Shown: piece by piece, positions 42,049 through 52,029 of the stretch
Layout: every line of letters begins with the position of its first letter
Numbering within the stretch: position 1 is the stretch's first letter
Assembly: GCA_002419465.1 (NCBI GenBank)
Contig: DIGE01000009.1
Coordinates: 24,890 to 88,889 of the forward strand
Length of the DNA: 64,000 bases
Direction: 5' to 3'
From: Geobacter sp. UBA5730
Lineage (GTDB): Bacteria; Desulfobacterota; Desulfuromonadia; Geobacterales; Pseudopelobacteraceae
The notes under the pieces: generated by a model
Database searches by the model: none
Told to the model about the DNA's origin: nothing
What the model saw: the letters and a program-made list of their open reading frames with translations, nothing else
Position numbers and translations under genes: made by a program

Positions 42049-43359
42049 ATGGACACCGTCACCCTTGAAGTACTTGTCATCCTCGTGATGATCGGCCTGA
42101 ATGGATTTTTTTCCATGGCCGAATTCGCCATCATCTCGATCCGCAAAGGGCGTATCGCCCAACTGATTGCCGAGGGTGACGAGCGTGCGCGGATTGTCGA
42201 GGGATTCCAGCAAGACCCCCACCCTCTGCTGGCAGTCATCCAGATCGGCGTCACCGTGGCAGGCACCGCTGCCTCCACAGTAGGCGGCATCATTGCCATC
42301 CAGCACCTGCAGCCGGTGATCGCCACCCTGCCCTGGCCAGTGCTGCGCCAGACAGCTGAACCCCTCTCGGCCCTGCTGATCGTGGCTCTGGTCTCCTATC
42401 TTTCCCTGATCATCGGTGAACTGGTCCCCAAGGCGATCGGCCTGCAGTATGCTGACCGGATAGCTTTACGACTGGCCCGTCCCATGCAGATTACCGCACG
42501 TCTGACCGCTCCGGCAGTAGCGGTGCTGACCTGCTCAACCAAATCCGTCCTGGCTGTCCTGGGACTTAAGGGTGAGCAGGACGCCTTTGTCACCCGCGAA
42601 GAGGTGCAGCACATTGTGGCGGAGGGGCAGGAAAGTGGCGTGTTTAGTGAGGCAGAACACGAATATATCCGTAATATCTTCGAATTTACCCACACCTGCG
42701 TCCGTGAGGTGATGGTGCCACGCACCCGGATGGTGGCTCTGGACCAGAAATCCCCACGTGCTGAAATTCTGCAGGTTTTACTGGAAACCCAGTATTCCCG
42801 CTACCCGGTCTACCGCGACAGCATCGAGGATATTGTCGGCGTAGTGCATACCAAGGACCTGCTGGGCAGGCTGGTACGAGGCGAACCGGTTCCGCTTGCC
42901 GAACTGTTGCGACCACCAGTCTTTGTGCCCGAGGGAAAAAAGGTCAATGACCTGCTGAAAGAGATGCAGCGCACCCGCAACCACATGGCCCTGGTGGTGG
43001 ACGAATACGGTGGTCTGGCTGGCCTGGTCACCACCGAAGATCTGCTTGAGGAGCTGGTTGGCGAGATCGAGGACGAGCACGATGCTGGCGAGCCGGAGAT
43101 GCTGCAACAGCTGGATGACGGCAGCTGGCTGGCGGACGGCATGCTGCCGGTCTTTGATTTAAAGGAATTGTTAGCCATCAAACTTGATGACGACCTGCCC
43201 TATGACACACTGGCCGGCCTGGTACTGCACGAGTTGGGGCATCTCCCGGATCAGGGTGAGGCGGTAACCTGGCAAGGTTATCAGCTGGTCTGCGACGAGG
43301 TGACCCGCACAGCGGTCCTGCGGGTACGGATTATCCCGCTTAGCCAAGAGACCCCCTAA
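42049..43359 (+). CDS. Hemolysin-family CNNM/CorC-type transmembrane protein (DUF21-CBS-CorC_HlyC)
   Basis: A 436-residue protein. A DUF21 membrane domain of about four helices spans residues ~1-190 ([29 protein letters not shown]). A CBS pair follows ([60 protein letters not shown]). The C-terminal CorC_HlyC domain starts near ~350 ([13 protein letters not shown]). Relatives include MpfA/YhdP and CNNM magnesium transporters, so magnesium efflux is the best guess despite the hemolysin label. It lies 12 nt upstream of the AsmA-like gene and probably shares its transcript. Confidence 0.92.
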   Translation: MDTVTLEVLVILVMIGLNGFFSMAEFAIISIRKGRIAQLIAEGDERARIVEGFQQDPHPLLAVIQIGVTVAGTAASTVGGIIAIQHLQPVIATLPWPVLRQTAEPLSALLIVALVSYLSLIIGELVPKAIGLQYADRIALRLARPMQITARLTAPAVAVLTCSTKSVLAVLGLKGEQDAFVTREEVQHIVAEGQESGVFSEAEHEYIRNIFEFTHTCVREVMVPRTRMVALDQKSPRAEILQVLLETQYSRYPVYRDSIEDIVGVVHTKDLLGRLVRGEPVPLAELLRPPVFVPEGKKVNDLLKEMQRTRNHMALVVDEYGGLAGLVTTEDLLEELVGEIEDEHDAGEPEMLQQLDDGSWLADGMLPVFDLKELLAIKLDDDLPYDTLAGLVLHELGHLPDQGEAVTWQGYQLVCDEVTRTAVLRVRIIPLSQETP

Positions 43360-43371
43360 CAGGCACCGCCC

Positions 43372-46300
43372 ATGACTATCAAACGCTTGTATCTGAAGAT
43401 TATCGGACTGCTGCTGATAACCGTCACCGTTTTTTTTCTGGTGATTGGACCACTGCTGCCCCGCCTGGTGGATATCAGCACCTATCAGCAGCAGATCATC
43501 ACCCTGCTGGAAGATGCACTCAAACGCAAGATCAGCCTGGGAGAGCTGCGTTTCGCCTGGCGATTTGGACCGGAATTTGTCATTCAAAACCTGCACGTGC
43601 GTGAACGGACCTCAACCGATGAGTTTTTGACTGCCCGCAAGGTCACCATTCGGCTGGGTCTGTTACCGCTGCTGCGGCGTCAGGTGGCACTGCGCCAAAT
43701 TGTGGTAGACGGTCTGCAGGCCCGCATTGTCCGCGATGCAGAGGGTGCATTGAACATCGGTGATCTGCTGGAACCGCAGGCTGGCAGCGTTGATCTGCAA
43801 GTCGGCAGCATCAAGCTGCACCAAGGCAGTATTGCCTGGCAGGATCATGCCTGTGACGACGGCGTGCACAAACTCAGCCTGTCTAACATTGAGCTTGCTC
43901 TGGGCCGCCTCAGCCGCGGCAAAAAATGTACCTACAAACTGTCTGCCACCCTGGGTAACGGGAGTATCAAGGGTGCAGGTTCCATCAAATTTCCGCAGAC
44001 GGGTGAGCCTTTCAAGACAGCCTTGCAGGTCAACGGCAACCTCGCACTGAAACAGCTGAACTATGGCGCTTTGTGGCCCTACTATGGTCAGTATATCCCC
44101 TTTGACCGCCCAGGCGGCACTCTCGACCTGGAAGTCCAGATGAAGGGAACGCCGGACCGTTTTACGGGCAAAGGCTTGCTGAGACTACACACTGCGAAAG
44201 TGGTCTGGCCCACGGTATTTCACGGGCCGGTGGCGCCCAAACTGGCACAGGTCCAGTTCGAGCTGAAACGAACGCCAACCAGTATCGATCTGCCGGTTAT
44301 CCAGCTCAATGCAGACGGGTTTGCCTTCCGTGGCAGCCTCAAACTCTCTGACCTGCTGTCCAGCGATCCGTACCTGGCAGCCAAAGGGATCTCCGAACCA
44401 TTCGAGTATCAGGAGGTCCGTTCGTATATCCCCTTCGGCATCATCGCGGATGAGGCGACAGACTTCATCAAATACAAGATCAGGGCCGGACGTTTCGAGC
44501 TGGTAAACGGCACCCTGGAGGGACGTTTCTCAAAACTGGTCCACTTTACCGAGGGCGATAACGCCAATGCCCTGTTCATCAACGGCACGGCTGAGCGGGC
44601 GGTCATCAGCTACGGGGCACCCACCCCCAGCTTCAACAATCTCAAAGGCAATCTGGAGATGAAGGGCCGCAATTTCAATCTGCAGGGCATGAGCGGTGCC
44701 TTTGGCGGTTCACCGTTCACCATGCAGGGCAGCATCACTGATTACTCCACCCAGAATGTGCCGTCAACATACCCGTTTCAGATGGAAATCACCCCCAAAC
44801 CAGCAGAGATCGCCTGGTTAGCGCGACAGGTGGGCGCGGACAAACTGACGTTCTCAGGCAATTCAAGCCTGCGCCTGACCGGTGAAGGAGAGCTCAAAGC
44901 GTATCGTCTTTCCGGGGACTGGCAGCTTAACCAGGCCACCTACGAGTTCCCGTCTGTAATCCGCAAGCCGGCCGGCATCGCAAACAACCTGAGCTTCAGC
45001 AGTCAAATCAACAAACAGGAAACCCGCCTGACGGCTCTTGCCTACAGCTTGCCCCCCTTACAGCTTTCAGGGCTGGCCACCTTCCGTTACGGCGCTGCTG
45101 CTCCGCACCTCTCGTTCGAAGTCCAGACCAACAGCTTTGCCTTGTCCCCGCAGGTGCCGATCCTGCCGGACTGGCAGCAGTTCCAGCCGAAAGGAGTGGT
45201 TCAGGCACACCTTTTCGGCACTGGTGACCCACGCGACTTCAGTGCCATGCTGTACAATGGCGCCATCCGGCTAAGCGGTTTTTCGGTCAGACCGCTGGCA
45301 ACCCACCCCCCACTCTCCGCCATCAACGGCCAGATCTCCTTCAAAGGCAACAGCCTGTCGACTTCCAGCATCGCCGTGCGCTACGGGAAGACCGCCCTGG
45401 AATTGCGCGGCCGGATCGCCTCCTTGAAAAGCCCGGAAGCCGAACTATTCATCAGTTCTCCCGAACTGCAGCTGGGAGATTTCGGCCTCAAGACGAACGA
45501 ACTGCTCTCTATTCGCCAGTTCAGCACCAGCCTGGCGTTCCGCAAGGGGTTGTACACCATCCGGAATCTGTCTGGGCACCTTGGGGAAACCATCTTCAGT
45601 GCTGCCGGCACGATCCGTCCGACCCCGGAACCCGACATCAGCCTGCGTTTAACCGCCAACCATCTCAACATCGATGAATGGCTGCCCCTGCTGATGCCAC
45701 AACAACCGGCGACTCCTGCTACAGCTGAACGTCGTGACACGGTCAAACCATTCAAACTGCACGGACAGCTGACGGCTGATACCGGCAGCTTCAGTGGTTT
45801 GCACTTCAGCAAGCTCAGGGCACTTTTCTTGAACGATGGTGATTTACTGCGCCTGCAGAACCTCGAAACCAGGATATTTGGTGGTCAGCTTGCTGCGCAA
45901 GGCCAGTTGGAACAGGTCACCGGGCAGCCGCTGAAATGGGCGCTGACCATGGCGCTGGACCGGGTAAAATCTGATGAGTTACTGCACAGTTTGGGGATCA
46001 GCCGCGAAATAAGCGGGCTAACGACCATCAAGGGCAGCCTGCGAGCGCAAGGGGAGACCCTGGAAGAACTGAAGCGGACAACTGCGGGGAACCTTTCGCT
46101 CAAGATCGAACGAGGCGTGTTACGGCGTTTCAATTCTCTCTCCAAGGTGTTTTCACTCTTGAATGTCTCACAACTGCTGACATTCCAGCTGCCAGACATG
46201 TCAACCGAAGGTATGCCGTTCAACCAGATTACGACCACCGTCGGCATCAAGGATGGGCTCGTGACCACCCGCGATTTCTTCATCGAGAGCAACGCCATTC

Positions 46301-46635
46301 ATCTCTCCATGGTGGGCAAGATCAACTTCATCAAGGAGGATATGGACCTGCTGATTGGAGTCCAGCCACTGCAAACTGTGGACAAGGTCATCAGCCGGAT
46401 ACCGGTGGTGGGCTGGATACTGACCGGCGGCGATGGCAGCCTGATCACCACCTATTTCGAGGCGAAAGGCAGTTGGGCCGATCCGCAGGTCACCGCTATC
46501 CCGGTCAAGAGCATGGCGAGTGGCACCCTGAACATCTTCAGACGGGTCTTTGAACTGCCGGTGCGTCTGTTTACCGATAGTGGCGAGGTGATTCTGGGGA
46601 ACCAGAAGGAACGGCCAAAGGCCAAGCAGGAGTAG
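43372..46635 (+). CDS. AsmA-like (YhdP/DUF3971-type) large envelope protein
   Basis: A 1087-residue protein with one N-terminal transmembrane anchor (residues ~9-30, LKIIGLLLITVTVFFLVIG). It then has a very long, beta-rich periplasmic region with alternating hydrophobic residues and an AsmA C-terminal domain (LKIERGVLRRFNSLSKVFSLLN, then GSWADPQVTAIPVKS). Such proteins are repeating-beta-groove bridges thought to move phospholipids from inner to outer membrane. The gene converges closely with lpxC, with 5 nt between stops. Confidence 0.88.
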   Translation: MTIKRLYLKIIGLLLITVTVFFLVIGPLLPRLVDISTYQQQIITLLEDALKRKISLGELRFAWRFGPEFVIQNLHVRERTSTDEFLTARKVTIRLGLLPLLRRQVALRQIVVDGLQARIVRDAEGALNIGDLLEPQAGSVDLQVGSIKLHQGSIAWQDHACDDGVHKLSLSNIELALGRLSRGKKCTYKLSATLGNGSIKGAGSIKFPQTGEPFKTALQVNGNLALKQLNYGALWPYYGQYIPFDRPGGTLDLEVQMKGTPDRFTGKGLLRLHTAKVVWPTVFHGPVAPKLAQVQFELKRTPTSIDLPVIQLNADGFAFRGSLKLSDLLSSDPYLAAKGISEPFEYQEVRSYIPFGIIADEATDFIKYKIRAGRFELVNGTLEGRFSKLVHFTEGDNANALFINGTAERAVISYGAPTPSFNNLKGNLEMKGRNFNLQGMSGAFGGSPFTMQGSITDYSTQNVPSTYPFQMEITPKPAEIAWLARQVGADKLTFSGNSSLRLTGEGELKAYRLSGDWQLNQATYEFPSVIRKPAGIANNLSFSSQINKQETRLTALAYSLPPLQLSGLATFRYGAAAPHLSFEVQTNSFALSPQVPILPDWQQFQPKGVVQAHLFGTGDPRDFSAMLYNGAIRLSGFSVRPLATHPPLSAINGQISFKGNSLSTSSIAVRYGKTALELRGRIASLKSPEAELFISSPELQLGDFGLKTNELLSIRQFSTSLAFRKGLYTIRNLSGHLGETIFSAAGTIRPTPEPDISLRLTANHLNIDEWLPLLMPQQPATPATAERRDTVKPFKLHGQLTADTGSFSGLHFSKLRALFLNDGDLLRLQNLETRIFGGQLAAQGQLEQVTGQPLKWALTMALDRVKSDELLHSLGISREISGLTTIKGSLRAQGETLEELKRTTAGNLSLKIERGVLRRFNSLSKVFSLLNVSQLLTFQLPDMSTEGMPFNQITTTVGIKDGLVTTRDFFIESNAIHLSMVGKINFIKEDMDLLIGVQPLQTVDKVISRIPVVGWILTGGDGSLITTYFEAKGSWADPQVTAIPVKSMASGTLNIFRRVFELPVRLFTDSGEVILGNQKERPKAKQE

Positions 46636-46640
46636 TAACG

Positions 46641-47468
46641 TTAGTAAATCTGGTAGTTGGCAGGATCGCTGAAGAGTTGTTTCAAAAGCAGGTTATTCAA
46701 ATGATGGCCCGTCTTGTGGGCCTCCACCTTACCGAGGATCCGGTAGCCACTGGTATAGAGGTCACCGATCAGGTCCAGAATCTTGTGATTGACCAATTCC
46801 TTCCGATAGCGTAACCCCTGGGGGTTCAGTATCTGATCCTCACCCACCACCACGGCGTTGTCGAGGGAGCCCCCCTTGGCCAGTCCCATCTTCTTGATCG
46901 CCTCAATCTCCTCCAGCATGGCAAAGGTGCGTGAATTCAGGATCGAGAAGGCGTTCTCCACGTCGGGTACCCGCCTGCGCTGTAGCCCAACAGGCTGACG
47001 GAACTCGATGGTCATGGTGATATCCAGTGTATTGAGCGGCTTGATCCGCACCCAGGCGTCGCCATGACTGGCCTCAACCGGTTTCATAACCTTGAGGTAG
47101 ACTTGCTGTTCGGGGAATTCATAGATGCCGGCCTTCCACATCCCCTGGTAAAACTCCCAGGCGGAACCATCCAGAATCGGCACCTCGGGACCATCAATAT
47201 AAACCAGACAGTTGGTAATGCCTGCAAAGTAGAGGGCTGCCATCAAATGCTCAATGGTGGAGACCGTTGCACCATCCTTGGCAATCAGGGTGGAAAGCCG
47301 GGTATCGGCCACCTGATCATAACGGGCCGGAATCTGAACACCATTCATCACAAAAACAATCCCCTGCTCACGGCGGGGCAAAAATTCAAGATTGACCGGG
47401 TGACCGGAATGCAGGCCGATGCCGGAAAGTTTAAAGATACGGTTGATGGTGGTCTGGCGTTTGATCAT
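46641..47468 (-). CDS. lpxC: UDP-3-O-acyl-N-acetylglucosamine deacetylase
   Basis: A 275-residue zinc deacetylase committing lipid A synthesis. It begins QTTINRIFKLSGIGLHSG. The zinc-site His is in STIEHLMAAL, with NHKILDLIGDLY (His and Asp ligands) and the catalytic His in AHKTGHHLNNLL. Slightly shorter than the E. coli enzyme (305). It is 11 nt downstream of cysE on the same strand, an unusual pairing. Confidence 0.96.
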   Translation of the reverse strand: MIKRQTTINRIFKLSGIGLHSGHPVNLEFLPRREQGIVFVMNGVQIPARYDQVADTRLSTLIAKDGATVSTIEHLMAALYFAGITNCLVYIDGPEVPILDGSAWEFYQGMWKAGIYEFPEQQVYLKVMKPVEASHGDAWVRIKPLNTLDITMTIEFRQPVGLQRRRVPDVENAFSILNSRTFAMLEEIEAIKKMGLAKGGSLDNAVVVGEDQILNPQGLRYRKELVNHKILDLIGDLYTSGYRILGKVEAHKTGHHLNNLLLKQLFSDPANYQIY

Positions 47469-47479
47469 AGGTGCTTATC

Positions 47480-48169
47480 TCATGATTTCGGGTTAGCGTC
47501 AACGAAGCGCTGCTTCAACTCCTGGTGTTCCTTGTGCAAGGCATCGTACTTCTGTTCCAAACCCTTTAACTGATCAAACAGGCAGGCGATAGCAGTGGCC
47601 GACGGGTCAGGCAGTTTGCCGTGTTCGAGATCAGGCCGGCCATCCCTGGCGCCTTCCGACGCCAAAACGATCTTGCCCGGAATCCCGACCACCGTGGCGT
47701 TGGGGGGTACCTCCCGCACCACCACTGAGTTTGAACCGATCTTGGCACCCCGCCCGACGGTGAACGGCCCCAGCACCTTGGCCCCGGAGCCGATCACCAC
47801 CTTGTCCTCCAGGGTCGGGTGACGTTTGACCTTATCCCAGGTAACCCCACCCAGGGTGACACCATGGTACAGGGTCACATCATTGCCGATTTCAGCGGTC
47901 TCACCGATCACCACACCCATGCCGTGGTCAATAAAAAAACGTTTGCCGATGGTGGCCCCGGGATGGATCTCGATGCCGGTCAGAAACCGTCCCAGGTGCG
48001 ACATCAACCGTCCAAGGAAGTACAGCTGGTGAATCCAGAGCCAGTGAGCAAAACGGTGAAACCAGACTGCATGCAGACCAGGATAGCAGAACAAAACCTC
48101 CAATGCGCTGCGGGCGGCCGGATCACGATCAAAGACCGAGTTGATATCATCACGGATTTGGCGAAACAT
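47480..48169 (-). CDS. cysE: Serine O-acetyltransferase
   Basis: A 229-residue protein. A helical N-terminal part ([17 protein letters not shown]) precedes a left-handed beta-helix of hexapeptide repeats ([49 protein letters not shown]). His and Asp of the active site are in [15 protein letters not shown]-terminal coiled coil ([18 protein letters not shown]) is longer than in E. coli. It acetylates serine for cysteine synthesis. The start at 48169 has GAGGTGG upstream; an extension to 48274 is not supported. Divergent from fumarase. Confidence 0.95.
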   Translation of the reverse strand: MFRQIRDDINSVFDRDPAARSALEVLFCYPGLHAVWFHRFAHWLWIHQLYFLGRLMSHLGRFLTGIEIHPGATIGKRFFIDHGMGVVIGETAEIGNDVTLYHGVTLGGVTWDKVKRHPTLEDKVVIGSGAKVLGPFTVGRGAKIGSNSVVVREVPPNATVVGIPGKIVLASEGARDGRPDLEHGKLPDPSATAIACLFDQLKGLEQKYDALHKEHQELKQRFVDANPKS

Positions 48170-48343
48170 AGGCGCCACCTCATCTATTCGAGATACTGCT
48201 ACGTAGCATACCGGACAAAATGAGTCAACTTTACTACTCCAACTTAAGACTCGACAAATACCGCTGTTTTTCATACTATGCCAAAGATTTTGTATACACT
48301 ATCGGACAGTGTTCCGAACCTTCTATCGAAAGGAGTTTTACGC

Positions 48344-49972
48344 ATGTCAACCAAACCGTTCGTGTACCAGGAGCCGTTCCCGCTTGGCAAGGATGAAACC
48401 AGCTACTACAAGATTGAAGGTTCGGAGAAGTATGTCTCCGTTGCAGAATTTGACGGCAAGCCGGTGGTCAAGATTGATCCCGAGGCGCTGACCGTGCTGG
48501 CCAATCAGGCCATGAAGGATCTCTCCTTCCTGCTGCGCCCCAGCCACAACGAGCAGGTTGCCAAGATCCTGGCCGATCCAGAGGCATCCCAAAACGACAA
48601 GGGCGTTGCCCTGGCCTTCCTGCGCAATGCCATGGTTTCTGCCAAATTTGAACTGCCCCTCTGCCAGGATACCGGCACCGCCACCATCGTGGCCAAGAAA
48701 GGTCAGCAGATCTGGACCGGCGGCAACGACGAAGAATATCTCTCCAAAGGGGTCTACAAGACCTATACCGAAGAAAACCTGCGTTACTCCCAGACCGTGG
48801 CTCTGAATATGTACGATGAGGTCAACACCGGCACCAACCTGCCGGCCCAGATCGACATCATAGCCACCAGCGGCGATTACTACAAGTTCCTGTTCATGGC
48901 CAAGGGTGGCGGTTCCGCCAACAAGACCATGTTGTATCAGGAGACCAAGGCCCTGCTGACTCCTGATAAACTTGAAAAGTACCTGATCGAGAAGATGAAG
49001 TATCTGGGCACCGCCGCCTGCCCTCCCTACCATATCGCCTTTGTGATCGGCGGCACCTCTGCCGATGCCTGCATGAAGACCGTCAAGCTGGCCACTGCCC
49101 GCGACATCGACGCACTGCCCACCGAAGGCAATGCCCACGGCCAGGCCTTCCGTGATGTCGAGCTGGAAGACAAACTGCTGATAGCCGCCCAGAAGCTGGG
49201 GATCGGCGCCCAGTTCGGTGGCAAATATTTTGCCCATGACGTCCGCGTGATCCGCCTGCCCCGCCACGGCGCATCCTGCCCGGTCGGTATGGCAGTTTCC
49301 TGTTCTGCAGACCGTAACCTGAAGGCCAAAATCACCAAAGACGGCCTCTTCATCGAGCAGCTGGACCGTGATCCGGGCCGTCTGCTGCCTGAGCAGTACC
49401 GCATGGCCAAGCATGAGCATGGCCACAAGGTTGACCTCTCCAAACCCCTGGCTGAGACCCTGAAGGAACTGTCCGGCCTCAAGGTGGGTGATGCCCTGCT
49501 GCTGAACGGCACCATCGTGGTCGGCCGCGACATCGCCCATGCCAAGTTCAAGGAGATCCTGGACGCAGGCCAACCGCTGCCCGAGTACCTGACCAAGTAC
49601 CCGATCTACTACGCTGGTCCGGCCAAGACCCCGGCCGGCAAGCCCTCCGGCTCCTTCGGCCCCACCACGGCTGGCCGGATGGATTCCTACGTGGATCTGC
49701 TGCAGAGCAAGGGCGGCTCCATGATCATGATCGCCAAGGGCAACCGCAGCCAGCAGGTCACCGACGCCTGCAAAAACTATGGCGGCTTCTATCTGGGCTC
49801 CATCGGTGGCCCGGCTGCCATTCTGGCAGAAGAGAACATCAAGAAGGTTGAGTGCATCGACTTCCCTGAGCTGGGCATGGAAGCGGTCTGGAAGATCGAG
49901 GTGGAGAACTTCCCGGCCTTTATCCTGGTGGATGACAAAGGCAACGACTTCTTCAAACAGCTGGGTCTGTAG
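48344..49972 (+). CDS. Fumarate hydratase, class I (single-chain, iron-sulfur)
   Basis: A 542-residue class I fumarase joining the alpha and beta domains of the two-subunit form. Landmarks are [18 protein letters not shown] (cluster cysteine), the [11 protein letters not shown] loop, [49 protein letters not shown] and [16 protein letters not shown]. It hydrates fumarate to malate with an oxygen-labile [4Fe-4S] cluster. AAAGGAG lies 9 nt before the ATG. A large antisense open frame across it (48347-50125) is a codon-bias shadow. Confidence 0.97.
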   Translation: MSTKPFVYQEPFPLGKDETSYYKIEGSEKYVSVAEFDGKPVVKIDPEALTVLANQAMKDLSFLLRPSHNEQVAKILADPEASQNDKGVALAFLRNAMVSAKFELPLCQDTGTATIVAKKGQQIWTGGNDEEYLSKGVYKTYTEENLRYSQTVALNMYDEVNTGTNLPAQIDIIATSGDYYKFLFMAKGGGSANKTMLYQETKALLTPDKLEKYLIEKMKYLGTAACPPYHIAFVIGGTSADACMKTVKLATARDIDALPTEGNAHGQAFRDVELEDKLLIAAQKLGIGAQFGGKYFAHDVRVIRLPRHGASCPVGMAVSCSADRNLKAKITKDGLFIEQLDRDPGRLLPEQYRMAKHEHGHKVDLSKPLAETLKELSGLKVGDALLLNGTIVVGRDIAHAKFKEILDAGQPLPEYLTKYPIYYAGPAKTPAGKPSGSFGPTTAGRMDSYVDLLQSKGGSMIMIAKGNRSQQVTDACKNYGGFYLGSIGGPAAILAEENIKKVECIDFPELGMEAVWKIEVENFPAFILVDDKGNDFFKQLGL

Positions 49973-49990
49973 TCGCTGGCAACCTGAAGT

Positions 49991-50029
49991 AAGCATACCC
50001 CCGGCAACGGTGTTGCCGGGGGTATGCTT
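49991..50029 (+). terminator. Hairpin terminator after fumarase
   Basis: A perfect 18-bp stem (49991-50008 with 50012-50029) closes a 3-nt loop just after the fumarase stop. The following T content is low, so termination may be partial. Confidence 0.65.
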
Positions 50030-50100
50030 GTGCCTCTGTTGCAAATCTGACGGGCACTGGTATAGTGTATCTGCAACTATCAAAACCAAGGAGTCCGCTG

Positions 50101-50550
50101 ATGAAACGTATCCTGATCCTGTCACTTTGCGCCATGATCCTGAGCCTGAGCACCGCTGCCTGGGCCAGCCTGGATGGCTTTCTCGCCAACCTGAACGTAC
50201 AGGCTCAAGCTGACTTACCAGGTTTCAGGGCTGGCATCTCGGCTCAATTTGGCGTACCACTACCGCAGGTTGAGGCGGTCTTTGCCCAGGTAGCCGCACC
50301 GGCTGATGTTTTTATGACCTTCCAACTGGGCCAGATGTCCAACATGCCCACCCAGACGGTGCTACAAACCTATCGTACCAGCAAGAGTAAGGGCTGGGGT
50401 GCCATGGCCAAGGAGTTGGGGATCAAGCCAGGTTCTGCTGAGTTCCATGCTCTGAAGAGCGGTAATCTGCGCTACACCGGCCAGCAGGGCGGTGGTGGCG
50501 ACGGTGGTAAAGGCAAGGGTAAGGGCAAAGGTAAAGGCCACAACAAATAG
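50101..50550 (+). CDS. Small secreted protein with Gly/Lys-rich tail
   Basis: A 149-residue protein with a clear signal peptide (MKRILILSLCAMILSLST, cleavage near AWA-S). The helical mature domain has two QV-type repeats (FGVPLPQVEAVFAQVAAPAD) and WGAMAKELGIKPGS, and the tail consists of Gly then alternating Gly-Lys. It resembles periplasmic proteins widespread in Geobacter-type genomes, but I know no function. The basic tail could bind nucleic acid, anionic polymer or membrane. It starts at 50101 with AAGGAG upstream and is followed by its own terminator. Confidence 0.8.
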   Translation: MKRILILSLCAMILSLSTAAWASLDGFLANLNVQAQADLPGFRAGISAQFGVPLPQVEAVFAQVAAPADVFMTFQLGQMSNMPTQTVLQTYRTSKSKGWGAMAKELGIKPGSAEFHALKSGNLRYTGQQGGGGDGGKGKGKGKGKGHNK

Positions 50551-50575
50551 CGAGTAACCTCCCCAGACGTCGTAA

Positions 50576-50609
50576 AAACGCCCCGTCAGAGACTTCTGAC
50601 GGGGCGTTT
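50576..50609 (+). terminator. Terminator hairpin after the small secreted protein gene
   Basis: A perfect 15-bp stem (AAACGCCCCGTCAGA with its complement) closes a GACT loop and ends in TTT. The A-rich left side would let it also serve the convergent bactofilin transcript. Confidence 0.8.
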
Positions 50610-50640
50610 GCGCATCCTAAAATCCAAAAGACAAAGTGTA

Positions 50641-51021
50641 TCAGGTACCGGCCAACTCCTCAGTGCCGCTATAGGCGATCTCCTTGGAACGTTTCATGGT
50701 TGACCGGCCATCGAACTGGCCGCCATCGGCAATGGTAAGCCGAGCGGCACTGATATCGCCACAGACATCACCGGTACGCTGAATCTCCACACCCTCAGCA
50801 GCCCTGATCTGCCCGGCAATCCGCCCACCTACGATCAACTGCCGCACCATGGCATCCCCGGTAACCAACCCTTTTTCACCAATAATGACACAGTCGGCAG
50901 TGATGTTTCCCTCAACAGCACCATCCACCCTGACGGTTCCCTTGGAGGTCAGATCACCACGCACAGCCGAATCTGTTCCAATGATCACTTCCAATTTTTG
51001 CTGCTTTACCGATGAAAACAC
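50641..51021 (-). CDS. Bactofilin-family polymer-forming protein
   Basis: A 126-residue DUF583/bactofilin. The core is a right-handed beta-helix visible as repeated G-x-V/I turns (SKGTVRVDGAVEGNITADCV, EKGLVTGDAMVRQLIVGGRI, RTGDVCGDISAARLTIADGG). Bactofilins form non-nucleotide filaments that localise cell-wall enzymes. It starts at a GTG with AGGAGG upstream. It follows the M23 peptidase gene closely, a conserved pairing in which the filament positions the peptidase. Confidence 0.92.
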   Translation of the reverse strand: MFSSVKQQKLEVIIGTDSAVRGDLTSKGTVRVDGAVEGNITADCVIIGEKGLVTGDAMVRQLIVGGRIAGQIRAAEGVEIQRTGDVCGDISAARLTIADGGQFDGRSTMKRSKEIAYSGTEELAGT

Positions 51022-51044
51022 GAGATGATCCTCCTGGATGGCCG

Positions 51045-51887
51045 TTACGCGCCAGACTCTCTGCTAAAGTCAACCGGATTGACCGGACGTCCCTGCCGCC
51101 AGACCTCGTAGTGGACATGTACACCGGTTGCGGTGCCGGTTGCACCGGCCAGGGCGATCCGCTCTCCCCGCTTGACGGTCTGCCCGACCCGGGCAAGGTT
51201 GCGGTCATTGTGGGCATAGACCGTACTGAACCCATGGCCATGCTCGATCACCACGACATTACCGTTGCCAGCGCCAAAACTGGAAACACTGACAATACCA
51301 TCGGCAGTAGCATGCACGGGTGTACCCCGCGGGATCGAGAGGTCAACACCGCTGTGAAAACGCTGGCTGCCATACGTGGGATGCACACGCATGCCAAACC
51401 CGGAACTGAAGCGTCCCGCAACCGGCATTCCCAGCGGCGTGGCACGATAGACATCCCGTTGCTGCACAAGATACTGGCGAATTCCGGCCACCGACTTCAT
51501 CGACGCGTCAATCTGCTTCTTCAACTCATTGATATCAATTGAACCATCATTTTTATCAGGCACCACGGCATCAAGCACCTGTTTCCGGGAACCATGGGAC
51601 AGAATCCGCCTGAACTCGGCCTCGGCTTGCTTCAGTGAGTCAATCGTGCCCTGCACCGACTGCAACTGTCCGGTCATCGCATGGTACTTGCGCTTCATCA
51701 CGAAGTAATCAACGGCATGGTAGGTCAACGAAACAGTGTAAACACCGCCAACACCGGCAAAAACCACCAGCATCCCCAGCGCAGCCAACGGCATCTTGAG
51801 ATTGAGCGGGCCGGTCCGGGTGTGGGGGATCAGCATGATCGTGACCGGGACAAGCAGTTTTTTCAGCCAAGGCTGCAGTCTATGCAT
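51045..51887 (-). CDS. M23-family membrane-anchored peptidoglycan endopeptidase
   Basis: A 280-residue protein with a basic N-terminus, one transmembrane helix (~residues 32-55, PLAALGMLVVFAGVGGVYTV), a coiled coil and a C-terminal LytM domain. The LytM domain keeps the zinc motifs HSGVD, VYAHN and HVHYEV, so it should be active. It would cut peptide cross-links for shape control. The start is set at the ATG 51887 (MHRLQPWLKK), preceded by CGGGAG; the open frame extends to 52205 but that stretch overlaps the helicase tail and looks non-coding. Co-transcribed with the bactofilin. Confidence 0.92.
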   Translation of the reverse strand: MHRLQPWLKKLLVPVTIMLIPHTRTGPLNLKMPLAALGMLVVFAGVGGVYTVSLTYHAVDYFVMKRKYHAMTGQLQSVQGTIDSLKQAEAEFRRILSHGSRKQVLDAVVPDKNDGSIDINELKKQIDASMKSVAGIRQYLVQQRDVYRATPLGMPVAGRFSSGFGMRVHPTYGSQRFHSGVDLSIPRGTPVHATADGIVSVSSFGAGNGNVVVIEHGHGFSTVYAHNDRNLARVGQTVKRGERIALAGATGTATGVHVHYEVWRQGRPVNPVDFSRESGA

Positions 51888-52029
51888 CTGATGACTCCCG
51901 TACCAAGAAAAACCTCTCCGGCAGGTTCGTGCGTTCAGTTGGAGGGGAGGTAAAATACCACAAATTCCAGTGGAAATAACAAAAAAATCTACACCCCGCG
52001 CAGAGCCAGAACCTGCGCGGGGTGACGGC

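Noticed and set aside
48347..50125. 592-residue open frame antisense to the fumarase gene
   Set aside because: It is a codon-bias shadow of a GC-rich gene: low-complexity Gly/Val/Leu/His composition, no recognisable domain, and it lies entirely over a well-identified enzyme.
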